This document shows, in pieces, positions 29,764 to 41,400 of a stretch of DNA of 64,000 nt. The stretch comes from Corbicula japonica (lineage: Eukaryota > Mollusca > Bivalvia > Venerida > Cyrenidae). Both the position numbers and the translations under genes were made by a program. Numbering within the stretch: position 1 is the stretch's first letter; the number at the start of each line of letters is the position of its first letter. Where the stretch lies: positions 10,875,484 to 10,939,483 of the forward strand of contig JAZAYU010000005.1 in NCBI GenBank assembly GCA_038501625.1. Direction: 5' to 3'. The notes beneath the pieces were generated by a model. It was not told where the DNA came from and ran no database searches. It saw nothing but the letters and a program-made list of their open reading frames with translations.

Positions 29764-30419
29764 TTTCTCATGCTCTCCATGGAGGGCGCCATTTTGCCTG
29801 ATATTACACTTTATTATGTTACGACAAATCTGATTCGATGATTTCAGCCTAAGTTAGCCTATTATAACCCAGTTTCAGCCAATCAAATTTGATGTTAGGT
29901 ACACGCGTAATTGCTAAGATAAACGCGATTCGGGTCGATATCGTTGTCGTCGTATGACTCGTCTACACTCCCCCCAATATCTCCTCGGATTAACACGATT
30001 TGGAAAAACGACCCAAGCCGCTCCCGAAAAACCGAAATTCAGGCATAAGCCGGAAAACTTTGACCCCTGGTTAGGGAGAAGTTTTCAAAGGTATCAGTGG
30101 AACCGATGGATGCTCCCTGTGGTATTGTGGAGAACAGAAATGGTGAAAAAAATATATCATAGGCAACTAAATCAAAGGGGCAAAACTCAGTAAAGACAAA
30201 CTGTCACTTTGCTTCATGCTTATATCATCTGTTAACAGTTCAGCTTTTAAAAGCTTTGTGATGGCAATACCAGTAAATACTGCAGAAAGGAAATGGTTCT
30301 ACATTATGCTGTATGAGCTTGACCAAAACTGCAGGAACAAGCTGGTAATATTAGTGAAGCTTTGCAAGAAGATCTACTGAATTTTAACTGAAGGTAGTCA
30401 AGAAATAGTGCCAACAATT

Positions 30420-31025
30420 TTATACCATAAAGAAAGTTAAAGGGCCATAATTCTGTAAAAAGTCAAGCCAAAAACATTGATGTGAAAAATTGTAGTAATA
30501 AATGATCGTTTGTGTTTCTTCCAATTAAGTGTCGTAGAATTCCAAATGTGAAGAAATAGACCAGACATGAATGTTCATATATCTTACTTTAGAAAAACAC
30601 CAACGTTAAAAAAACTAGAATCAGTCCAAAGACACTGATGCTCCCACTGCTAAAACAACATCTGTAATGAAGGGCCATAACTCTGGTAAAAATGGTTGCA
30701 GGAATATTTTGTTTATGATCATCTACACATCCTACTTGATCATCTGTGGAAGTTTTAAAGAAATTTACCCAATAGTTAATGAGGAGTTGATGCCACCTGA
30801 TTTTATTACTGAAATTTACAAAGGGCTATAACTCTGTTAAAAATGGTAGCAAGAAAAAATATTTTCTTTAAGATCATCTACACATCCTGCTTTATCATCT
30901 GTGCAAGTTTTACAGAAATTTGCCAGATAGCTAATGAGGAGTTGATGCCGCAAGAGTTTGGAGACGTACAGATGGACGAACAGACAAGTGCAACTCTATA
31001 TGCCTCCCACTTTGTGGGAGAATAA
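30420..31025 (+). mobile_element. Helentron-like element, truncated
   Basis: Two units of about 180 bases share GCCATAACTCTG(G/T)TAAAAATGG, GATCATCTACACATCCT and TAATGAGGAGTTGATGCC. The 3' end has a hairpin, CCTCCCACTTTGTGGGAG, then AATAA. An inverted single-unit relative is at 45342-45602. The 60-codon ORF is repeat-derived. Confidence 0.6.
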
Positions 31026-31730
31026 AAACAGAATTAGAATGAGCTAAAAATATATGCATATCTGCACTTGTTAATAAAACTTTCCATAAAGTTTTTATTA
31101 AATTCCAACAAGTGGTTGCTGAGAAATAGCCTGGGCTTTAATGGTCCTAATTAACAAGGGCTTTAAAATTAAATTCATGAAAAATCACCAAAACTGAATG
31201 TGCTAATAATATTCACATTAAATTTTTGGGTAAAGCTTCCTATAGAATCTGAGCCAGAGGTTGCTAAATAACAACCTGAACTATAGTGGGACGGACAATG
31301 CTTCCCTGAATTTTTCCGGAAGTTTACCGGTAATAAAGTTAATACGTCTATATGTAAAGTGACCAAGAAAAACAAAATAAATGGTGAATTATTTAATGAA
31401 ACTCATACAATGTTTACAAATATCACAAACAACCTTTCATACATGATAAAGAAACAAGTAAAATTGTCTACAACATCAAATAAATTAAATAATCATAAGA
31501 AATATTTTAAAATTGTTCACTACATTTTATTGATTAATTATAGTTCTTAAATAATGCATCACTATTACATTTTTGAACTTCATTGGCTCAAACTTTTACT
31601 TTCTTTTTTTTTACTTTTTTTTTCAGACAGCTTAATACATTTCTTTTAACATGAAAATAACATTATATGGTTTTGATTTGACATTTCAGATCAAGTAGAT
31701 AAAGTTTCCAGGGTTGTGTCGTTATGTCAT

Positions 31731-31777
31731 CTAAACTTCATTTGGTGACTGGATCACTATCAGCAAATATTCCTTAT
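31731..31777 (-). CDS. DYNLRB: Extra terminal exon of a roadblock dynein light chain
   Basis: A TTATTTCAG acceptor at 31778-31786 precedes a 47-base reading block. After the shared first base of a split codon it reads (D)[14 protein letters not shown] then TAG. Length, phase (1) and sequence match the normal last exon of roadblock copy A (38467-38421, [15 protein letters not shown]) and copy B (57429-57383, [15 protein letters not shown]). Spliced to copy A exon 3 it would give another complete 97-aa protein. An AATAAA on the minus strand at 31531-31526 could end such a transcript. No further roadblock exons were found between 31.8 and 38.4 kb, so it is either an alternative last exon of copy A or the remnant of a third gene. 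Confidence 0.75.
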
Positions 31778-32527
31778 CTGAAATAAGAAAATATAGAATA
31801 TTTATAAAATATTCACAATTCTAGAAAATATTTCCTTGTATTTCTTTTATCTGAAAATAATTACAAATTTTGTTTTGATAAGTTATGTTTATACTTTGAA
31901 ATTTATGGAACTTATATGTATACAGAGAGTGGCATTAAGTTAGATAAATTTCTAAATATAAACTTAATATTTATAGTTTGCCCATGTTATGACATATAAA
32001 ATTTATGTTTGTATGCACAACATTCATAGAAATATTTAAGCAAGCACAGCATTCATGAAAAACATTTATAACAATTTGTGCAAGTTTTTTCCTAACTTTA
32101 AACAGGTAAAGTTTTTTTTTTCATTTGCCAATAAAGTTATGGATAAACTGTTAAATATCTTACACCACATACAAAATTCCATCACATTAAGTTACACATA
32201 TATTCTAACCACAATTTTTCACGTTAATTTAACATACATATTTATTTGTAAACAAAATACTGTATTAACAAAACTTTTAAGATTTTGCAAATGTTGTTGA
32301 CAATGAACAAAAAATAAACTTACAAAATTTCATTGTGTTTTGAAATACAAAATTTCGAAATAAATTTAGGTCCACTACCTTAGAAATACTTGAAACAAGT
32401 ACAATAAGCATAAGGTTAAATAAATTGATTTCAAACTGTACTTAAAGATGCCAACAAAGTTATTTAATGTTAACACACTGCATCAACCAATACATCCCAA
32501 ATGCAAACAAGTGACAGTGTGATGCCT
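31778..32527. other. AT-rich DNA, nothing recognised
   Basis: No repeat with a second copy and no exon signal. It would be intron if the 31.7-kb terminal exon is used by roadblock copy A. Confidence 0.35.
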
Positions 32528-32751
32528 AACCCTTTACTCCATAGATCCTAGTCTTTATTAGATGGATCACAGTGTAGATCCAGATCAGCTGCACACCCAT
32601 GCCATCTGATCAGAATAAACAATTACAGTATGTTAGATTCATAAGGATGTTTCTGACTAAATAGCTAACAGAGTAAATCTTCATGTGCCGACTGATCTGG
32701 ATCTACACAGTTATTCCATGCAATGAAAGATTCATATATGGAGCAAAGGGT
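32528..32751. mobile_element. MITE family A copy
   Basis: Ends AACCCTTTACTCCATAGATCC and ATATATGGAGCAAAGGGTT. Interior GTGTAGATCCAGATCAGCT is intact. Confidence 0.65.
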
Positions 32752-33119
32752 TCATACATAGCTTAATGTAAATAAATAGTGAATGCAATCTGTGGTAACG
32801 TTGGTTACAGTTTTTGTATGCCAACAAAGCAATGGTTAAGTATTTGCATACATGTATATAATATATATTAAAACTTTGTTTACTGATAAAATCTTAGAAA
32901 ACACCTCCTTTTCAAATTTCCTTTTACGGGTAACCAATAGACCTTTCAAATATTATATTTTTGTTGACAAATTATTTGACTGACAAACATTAATTGATAA
33001 TTGGTACCATTTGATTTGTTTCACAAATTAATAAAAAAAAGAGAACATTTATTACAAAAGTGGGCCACGAAATCTATTTCTGCTAGGACAAAATCAGGGG
33101 TAAAAAATCCTTTAACTGC

Positions 33120-33206
33120 TTCCAAGGAAAGTTTGCGATCAAGATAAGCCAATCAGATGATTGAGATCTGAGACTGGTCTCCAAATTTAGTTTTATAATC
33201 TTTGGC
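33120..33206. mobile_element. MITE family B, right half only
   Basis: GATAAGCCAATCAGATGATTGAGATCTGAGACTGGTCTCC followed by TTAGTTTTATAATCTTTGGC. The left arm is missing. Confidence 0.55.
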
Positions 33207-33785
33207 ATAGATCTCAAAACATATCTTTTTATAATTGATAATTTGATATTATCACATATTTTTAATTACAAAATGTAGAAATGAAAATATCAGTTTACTG
33301 ATAAGATACAATGTTAGAAATAAAAACAAAATAATTAAAGATACACGGAACAAGCAAAATGGGAGGAACAAGATTTCCTAGCATTAAATTCTGTTTTTGC
33401 AAATCCACCAAAAAGCTCCAAGTTCCATTCTAAAAAGCATCCGGACACCACAGAAACTAGTCACCAGCAACCAATCAAAGCTAGTTTTACTGTCTGCAAT
33501 TTTTGAATGTATAAACATATACAATGTATCATATGATATGAAAGTGGTTCTTCATTAAAGAGAGATAATTAACGAATGATTCTTATTTTGGTGCGGTTCA
33601 TGCAGATTGGACGTGCACGCGAGAGCTGGCAAATCCTAAAGCGCGCTAGCGCTTTATGGTAAATTTGCCAGCTCTCGCGTGCACGTCCAATCTGCATGAA
33701 CCGCACCAAAATAAGAATCATTACTTATATTTACATTTTATTCATTTTTTTCTTTAAATAAACTTAAGTCGAACGCTTTCAAAAA

Positions 33786-35943
33786 CAAGAGGTGTTTGTC
33801 AAACACAAATGCCCCCCCTGACGTGCAAGTGATATCTATTAGCATTGAATTTAAATTTTTGGAAATTTAGAGACTTTTGTAAGCTTTAGCAATGAAGGGT
33901 ACCAGTCATGAAAGCAATTTACAAGACGGTGGAACTCCTATATATCAATAACCAGGTCATCCAATGAGAGGATTACATTTACCTCGACAAACATAAGCGC
34001 GTATAGATTAACCTAGTCTAACACAAAGGATTTTATTGTAATTTAAATCAAATATTCGCTATTGGCGGAGATATAGTAGCTCTAGTGTTATGTCAATTCC
34101 GGTAATGTGCAGGCTTTAGTGACCATCCATACGAAACCAAAGCATTTAATAAACACAAGTGAGTGATAATCAGTGCCTATTTATGACACGGCATATATTG
34201 AAATAGTTTAAAATTAATGTTATGGATCATTAATATATATCTTTACTTGAAATTGTCATGGGGAAAAATAATCACAACTTTACACTGAGAAGTATTTTAT
34301 TTTATTATACAAATAAACATAAAAACGTTGTCTAGTTATTGATCGAACAAGGTTTTTTGTTGTCAAGGCCACCGTGACCTTGACCTTTGACCTACTGACC
34401 CCAAAACCAATAGGGGTCTTCTACTGGTCACGACCAACTTCCACACCAAATATGAGGACTGTATCACAAAGCGTTGTCTAGTTATTGATCGGACAACGTT
34501 TTTGTATGCAAAGGCCACTGTGACCTTGACCTTTGACCTACTGATCCTAAAATCAATAGGGTTCTTCTACTGGTCATGACCAACCTCCACACCAAATATG
34601 AGGACTGTGTCACAAAGCGTTGTCTAGTTATTGATCGGACAACGTTTTTGTATGCAAAGGCCACTGTGACCTTGACCTTTGACCTACTGATCCTAAAATC
34701 AATAGGGTTCTTCTACTGGTCATGACCAACCTCCACACCAAATATGAGGACTGTATCACAAAGCGTTGTCTAGTTATTGATCGGACAAGGTTTTTGTGGT
34801 CAAGGCCACTGTGACCTTGACCTTTGACCTACTGACCCCAAAATCAATAGGGGTCTTCTACTGGTCATGACCAACCTCCACACCAAATATGAGGACTGTA
34901 TCACAAAGCGTTGTCTAGTTATTGATCGGACAAGGTTTTTGTGGTCAAGGCCACTGTGACCTTGACCTTTGACCTACTGACCCCAAAATCAATAGGGGTC
35001 TTCTACTGGTCATGACCAACCTCCACACCAAATATGAGGACTGTACCACAAAGCGTTATCTAGTTATTGATCGGACAAGGTTTTTGTGGTCAAGGCCACT
35101 GTGACCTTGACCTTTGACCTACTGACCCCAAAATCAATAGGGGTCTTCTACTGGTCATGACCAACCTCCACACCAAATATGAGGACTGTATCACAAAGCG
35201 TTGTCTAGTTATTGATCGGACAAGGTTTTTGTGGTCAAGGCCACTGTGACCTTGACCTTTGACCTACTGACCCCAAAATCAATAGGGGTCTTCTACTGGT
35301 CATGACCAACCTCCACACCAAATATGAGGACTGTATCACAAAGCGTTGTCTAGTTATTGATCGGACAAGGTTTTTGTGGTCAAGGCCACTGTGACCTTGA
35401 CCTTTGACCTACTGACCCCAAAATCAATAGGGGTCTTCTACTGGTCATGACCAACCTCCACACCAAATATGAGGACTGTATCACAAAGCGTTGTCTAGTT
35501 ATTGATCGGACAAGGTTTTTGTGGTCAAGGCCACTGTGACCTTGACCTTTGACCTACTGACCCCAAAATCAATAGGGGTCTTCTACTGGTCATGACCAAC
35601 CTCCACACCAAATATGAGGACTGTATCACAAAGCGTTGTCTAGTTATTGATCGGACAAGGTTTTTGTGGTCAAGGCCACTGTGACCTTGACCTTTGACCT
35701 ACTGACCCCAAAATCAATAGGGGTCTTCTACTGGTCATGACCAACCTCCACACCAAATATAAGGACTGTATCACAAAGCGTTGTCTAGTTATTGATCGGA
35801 CAAGATGTGGTCTACGGACCGACATACCGACCGACATACCGACCGACATACCGACCGACATACCGACCGACATACCGACCGACCGACCGACCGACCGACA
35901 TGTGCAAAGCAATATACCCCCGCTTCTTCGAAGGGGGGCATAA
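33786..35943 (+). mobile_element. Helentron/pearl-like element inserted in the foldback arm
   Basis: Begins CAAGAGGTGTTTGTCAAACAC (short hairpin) and ends with a CCCCCGCTTC-TTC-GAAGGGGGG hairpin followed by CATAA. Between are about 500 bases of unique sequence, ten 145-base tandem units, and a GACCGACATACC/ACCG microsatellite at 35815-35898. The uninterrupted right arm of the host foldback shows the empty site (CTTTCAAAAATTAGTATT, inverted at about 36300). The insertion therefore lies between A and T with no target duplication, as for Helitron-type elements. A second copy is at 48576-50560. No Rep/helicase gene, so non-autonomous. Confidence 0.8.
34327..35790 (+). repeat. Tandem array, ten units of 145-146 bp
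   Basis: GTTGTCTAGTTATTGATCGG marks unit starts at 34327, 34473, 34619, 34764, 34910, 35055 (GTTATCTAG variant), 35200, 35345, 35490, 35635 and 35780. The later units are almost identical. The first three differ, with TGCAAAGG replacing GGTCAAGG in two of them. Every unit contains TGACCTTGACCTTTGACCT. Confidence 0.92.
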
Positions 35944-36517
35944 TTAGTATTAAGTGAAAAGGGGGAGTAATACGTGGGAGTTTTCAATAGTAACAGCCAT
36001 GACGTTACTGACGTCATTACGGGTCATGCGGTTCATGCAAAATGAACCGAATTTTTTTAAACGAAGAAATCAATAGGAATGTAAATATATGCATTTGGAT
36101 GAAAATACAATGTTTCAAATATACTGGAAAAAACAACCTTAGTTATTGTGTAAATGAAAAATATTTACATTCCTATTGATTTCTTCGTTTAAAAAACTTC
36201 GGTTCATTTTGCATGAATCGCATGACCCGTAATGACGTCAGTAACGTCATGGCTGTTACTATTGAAAACTCCCACGTATTACTCCCCCTTTTAACTTAAT
36301 ACTAATTTTTGAAAGCGTTCGACTTAAGTTTATTAAAAGAAAAAAATGAATAAAATGTAAATATAAGTAATGATTCTTATTTTGGTGCGGTTCATGCAGA
36401 TTGGGCGTGCACGCGAGAGCTGGCAAATTTACCATAAAGCGCTAGCGCGCTTTATGGATTTGCCAGCTCTCGCGTGCACGTCCAATCTGCATGAACCGCA
36501 CCAAAATAAGAATCATT

Positions 36518-37257
36518 CCTTAAATGTAGGTTGAATGGAGAAAGGGTTGCCAATGAATAATTGTTGCAGCAGACGATAACTGTATTTTTTATTTGTTTTA
36601 TTGCTCGAAATTTTGTGCTTTAATTGCTAACAAACTTATCATCATTGGAATGATTTGTACTGCAGGTTGTAGATGAAGATTTAACAGTACATTATCCAAG
36701 CTACATATACTTTACTTATATAAATTTGAAGACCATTTTTATCTTTCTTTAAGTAATTTCTATTAAACCACAGTAATTAATAATTCATTACAGTAATATA
36801 GTTGGACAAGATATTTTTCTCAATTTTAGGTAAAAAGAATGCCTGTAAGGCAGTAACTAATAAACATTACTAGGTATTTAATTTGTGTGAAAAGAGGTGA
36901 CTTTTCACTCTTGCAGAAATACATACATATACCCAAGCACAATGAATCCACTTAGGTACCTTTACCCTACATTATAGCAGTTCATGCAACATCACAGAAA
37001 AATAGTTTTTGCAGAACTGACTCTTCTTAGATTTTTATAATTTTATCTATCAAAACAATGAAAACATGAAATATTCATAGTGCATCTACTATCAGTATTT
37101 TTTTTTAAATTTCAAAAAATAAATTACCAACAAATATTGGAATTAAAAAATGACAAAAATAACAGGTCAGTCAGTAATGCTATACATTATATTTATGAAA
37201 ATTTCCTATATTATTTTTTTCTTTAGTACTTCTTTTAAACAACAATGAAAAGTATCA
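36518..37257. other. AT-rich DNA, nothing recognised
   Basis: No exon or repeat recognised. It may be 3' flank of roadblock copy A. Confidence 0.35.
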
Positions 37258-37437
37258 TGGACAAACAGTGCAGATCCAGATCAACTGGCACATCTGTGCT
37301 GCCTGATTTGGATCTACACTGTTCACAACTTGTTCAAAAATAACCTAATCAATCTAAAAGCAAACAGTTTAGATCCTAATCAGATGGCATGGTTGTCTGC
37401 CTTCTTGATGAAGATGCATCTATGAAGTAAAGGGTTA
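37258..37437. mobile_element. MITE family A, left end missing
   Basis: ACAGTGCAGATCCAGATCA to GAAGTAAAGGGTTAA. Confidence 0.6.
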
Positions 37438-38420
37438 ATGATAATATTTTGTTTAATGTTAACATATTATTTTTCTTTAAAAAAAAATGAATATAATACA
37501 CATAATTTCCAACAAAGAATGATAACTCGCTACAATATAGAACAGGTAAAGCTACCTTGGAGTGGATTGAAAAAAAATGAAACCATAAACAAGCATGGCA
37601 AGATCAGCCGTAAGTTATTTCAAACTTGTCATGCAAAACTTTAGTTCAAAATATTATCGTGGCTCTGATTTTTCTCAAGTACATGCAATTCTGTCCCTTT
37701 GAAAATGTTAACTGTTAATTGTGGCAAAAGTAAAACATCATCATGCAATAAAAAAGCTAAAATTTTCTGTAGAAGAAAAATATTTTTCATCAAAATTAGT
37801 GTTTTAACAGAATCAACATGCAAAACTGCCAATGGTTGCCATGCGTAAGGTTATGATAAAAATGCCACACTACATTTTTTCACCATGATAAATAGTAGCT
37901 AGTTTTTCTTCGGTTTTGACATGTTTTCAATAAATAAATACAGTAAAATTTCTGATTTTTTTCGCAAGTTTAATGTTTGCATATTATATATTCAGAATAT
38001 TGGATGAATTTGAACCAACGGCAAAATTTATCCAGAAATTACCTGTCCAGTACATAAGTATTATTTTATATTTTGATTGATTAAATTTTGTTTATCTTGT
38101 GCTAGGTAGAAAGTGCAAACATTAACCTCAGTGAAATTTATCTATAAAAGAACTTATAACTAAACAATAAAACTGAACAAATTTTATATGTGTGAGAATA
38201 CCAAATTAACTTTTGAAATGGACTTTTTAAAAAAAGCAAACTTGCCACTTCCTGAACCCCACCTCCTACAAAAACTGTCAAAACAACTGAAAAAAGCTAC
38301 CACTCATCTCAGTGATCAGTTAAATAAAAAGATTGTTACACCACATGGACAAAAAAGTACACCAAAAAAATGTGTACCATTCACATGGATGCATTTTGTG
38401 TGTGTTCCAGATTTACTCAG

Positions 38421-41400
38421 TTATACTGCATTAGGATTCTGGATAACTATTAGCAAATAGTCATTATCTGGTAAAAATGAAAAGAAAACACATTTGTTAA
38501 AATACTAGTAAATGTACATAGTATATGTGCTTCAACAGTTTACAGTACATTGTTCGAACATTTCTACACTAAAGTCTATGTTAATATCTCGTTTCATCAA
38601 AATGAAAGCAAAACAACAATCAATCATTCATGCCCAGAACACAAATATATGCAAGCACAATATCTAAATCAGCAACGTTCTCTTGGCATGTTGGTGGTCA
38701 ACAATAATTATGGCGGTGTGCACAAAATGTGTAAACCTGACTCTAAACACTCCTCAGGCAACATGTAGTTTATATTTTTGCTTTCTGCTACCTATAGAAG
38801 GAATCATTGGCGAGCACACAAAGGTTCTGAGTTTCCTCTTTTTTTTCAAACAAAGAGGTATCAAAACTAACCATTAAAAGTGTTAATCAGGTAGATAACT
38901 TCTAAACTTGAATTTTAAATAATGCAAACATTTACAATATTTAACCGTTCCTTCATATAAAATACTTTTTACGTGTGTGCAACCTGTGTAGACCGTCATC
39001 AGCCGGCACATATGTGCTATGTGATCAGGATCTGCACTGGTCCTTTTTGGTAAGAAATAACCTAATAAATCAAAAAGCGACCAGTTCAGATCCTGATCAG
39101 ATGGCAAGGATGTGCCAGCTGATCAGGATCTACACTGTTTGCCCATGCCATAAAGTTATATATATGAAGGAAAGGGTTAATCTTGACTTTCAAGTAATGT
39201 GAATATAAACACTTGTTTGAAACTGCTTTAAATGGCAGTAACTTGAGTAAGATGTTATTGTGATAACTATGAAAACGTTTGTTCTCTATATAACAAAAAA
39301 TCTCACCTGGAGCAACCATTATTTCATGTTTCTTTGACCTAATTCTCAAAAATGTTAGGTCATTCTGTGGGTCAAGGTCACGTACTGTGCTCTTTGCCTT
39401 GGCAGCAAGTTGATGGATCAAGCCAGAGTACTGTACTGTTGTTGAGTTGTCTAATGTGGTTCTAATTGGAATGCCTGGAACAATATTGTGAAATCATGAT
39501 TTTTGTATATTTAAAAAAAGTAATTTAAGACATTGATGGGCCCCAAAAATTGCCAAATATGTGCATCAAAGACCATACATTTTCTTTTCAGCAAAGGATA
39601 ATCCATTTATAACTATGATGTGTTTGTTAAGTGTCACATTTTGCTTGTTTGGATGAATAAAATCCCCATAAAGTGCAGACTAATCAGGATCCAAACTAGA
39701 CACTTTTAGGTTTACAATGTTATCTCTGACCAAGAAGCAAACACTGTAGACCCTGATCAGACTGCATAATATTATATGCATTGACTGATCTGGATCTACA
39801 CCAAATACACATTGGATGTAAGTTGTATCCATCCTGAAAAGGATTAAATGACAATTCTATTCATCCCATTAACAGTATACTAGATCATGCAAGTTTTGCA
39901 TCTTGATTTACAAAATAAAATGTCCTATTTTTCTTCATATTTAACAGTAACCATTAGAGATGGCCTAGTGAGAGAACTGTGGACAAAGATCTCAACACGG
40001 TCTTCAATTAAGTACATGTACTCCATCTGTGAATAAAGATATTTGCTAAGCATGTCTGTTTCAATTTTTCATTAAAAGAGCTGAAAACCTTGTCTTTTTA
40101 AATGTTTAAATGACTAACTGTACTGACAATGTAGGCCTATAGTTTAGTTAACTGTTGATTTAGAACTAAAAGCTGGTTCCAAGAAGACAAACCTTCTGAG
40201 TTGACGATGATGAGACCACTGACACCCTTGTGGGACTGGATCCTCTTAATGGTTTCCTCTACCTCAGACTGTAACATAAACATCGCAAAAAATGAGCATT
40301 TTATATCGTCACCATAGTGCAAAAACAGTATGTGTAGCAATGAAAAAAAATGATGTTAACTGTTTAATATTGCACTTAGATGATGATATGTGATAGCATG
40401 GTACTAATCTTTTTTTTTAAAGATCATTAAATGATCAGATCTTAATGTCAGTAATTTTTATTTGTGGTTTGAAATACAGTATGGACAACTATGAACAAGC
40501 ATACATAAAGGTAAGCTAGTTACTTTTGTTTTGGTTGTAATTAGTTAAAAACATATTTGTTCAGACTTCAAATATACTGGCACTTAAAGTGTAAGCACCA
40601 GCACTTAATCACCCCACGGCCTCTAGATGCTTTAACCTTGCTTTTTGATATGAGTATTATGAAATTGGTTATACCTGTATATCACTCTTTTCTATTGTAA
40701 ATGAATTATTTATTGTTTAAAAGCATACATTTCACAATTGACTTCATGGAATACAGCTTATGTTCCATATGCAACTAGTGTAAATCCAGATCACCCTGTA
40801 CATCAGTCATATAAGGATTTTAAATTCATTAGATTATTTTTAACCATGATATGAACAGTGAAGATCCTGGTGTGCAGGATAATCTGGATCTATATGTGCT
40901 GTCTAGGTGATTAAAGTGTATCCATGGAGACACAATCTTAATCAGTCAACCAAAGCCAAGTGTGAAAGGCTTTATACATTTTAAAATTTAACTTTAATTA
41001 ACATGACATGGTATTACATGTTTAACAAGTTTTTAGACACCAAATAATACATTTACAAAAGATTAAAAACATGTCAATCAGATTAAAGAGATTCCAATGG
41101 CTTTGTGTTGTTTCTTGTAAGAACAAGTGCAGCATGAATTGGTTAGGGGCTAGATGTACCAGTGTCAACATTAAAAAATGTTCGTGTCAACATTTAAACA
41201 TGTTAATAATTCATTCATAATACAGCATGAAATTTTTTGTGGTACACTTAAATATACAATAAAAATGTACACTCAATTTACACACTTCATCTGATTGCAA
41301 CTTTCTCGAAGATTACAATTACAAATACAGATTCTCACAGTTACAGACAGATTTTGTGAGTCACCAACATTTTGTCTCTTTTCACAGACACCTGTTAAAA

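Larger units (their letters stand above)
33575..36517. mobile_element. Composite foldback element with hairpin ends
   Basis: Each end is itself a hairpin: 33575-33722 and 36369-36517. Each hairpin has arms of about 60 bases (GATTCTTATTTTGGTGCGG, CACGCGAGAGCTGGCAAAT) around a GCGCTAGCGC centre. Inward, the arms continue as inverted repeats: 33723-33785 against 36305-36368, then 35944-36085 against 36150-36304. The loop near 36086-36149 is about 60 bases. A 2158-bp element (33786-35943) interrupts the left arm only. The inner arms contain paired GACGTTACTGACGTCATTACGG blocks. No transposase ORF is present. Confidence 0.8.

Noticed and set aside
34327..35790. CRISPR-like array
   Set aside because: The units are contiguous 145-bp tandem repeats without unique spacers, in a eukaryotic genome.
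34482..36017. ORFs on both strands of the 145-bp array, including GMSVGMSVG and DIPTDIPTD peptides
   Set aside because: Unit length and microsatellite periodicity explain the open frames; the same peptides recur in the inverted copy at 48-50 kb.
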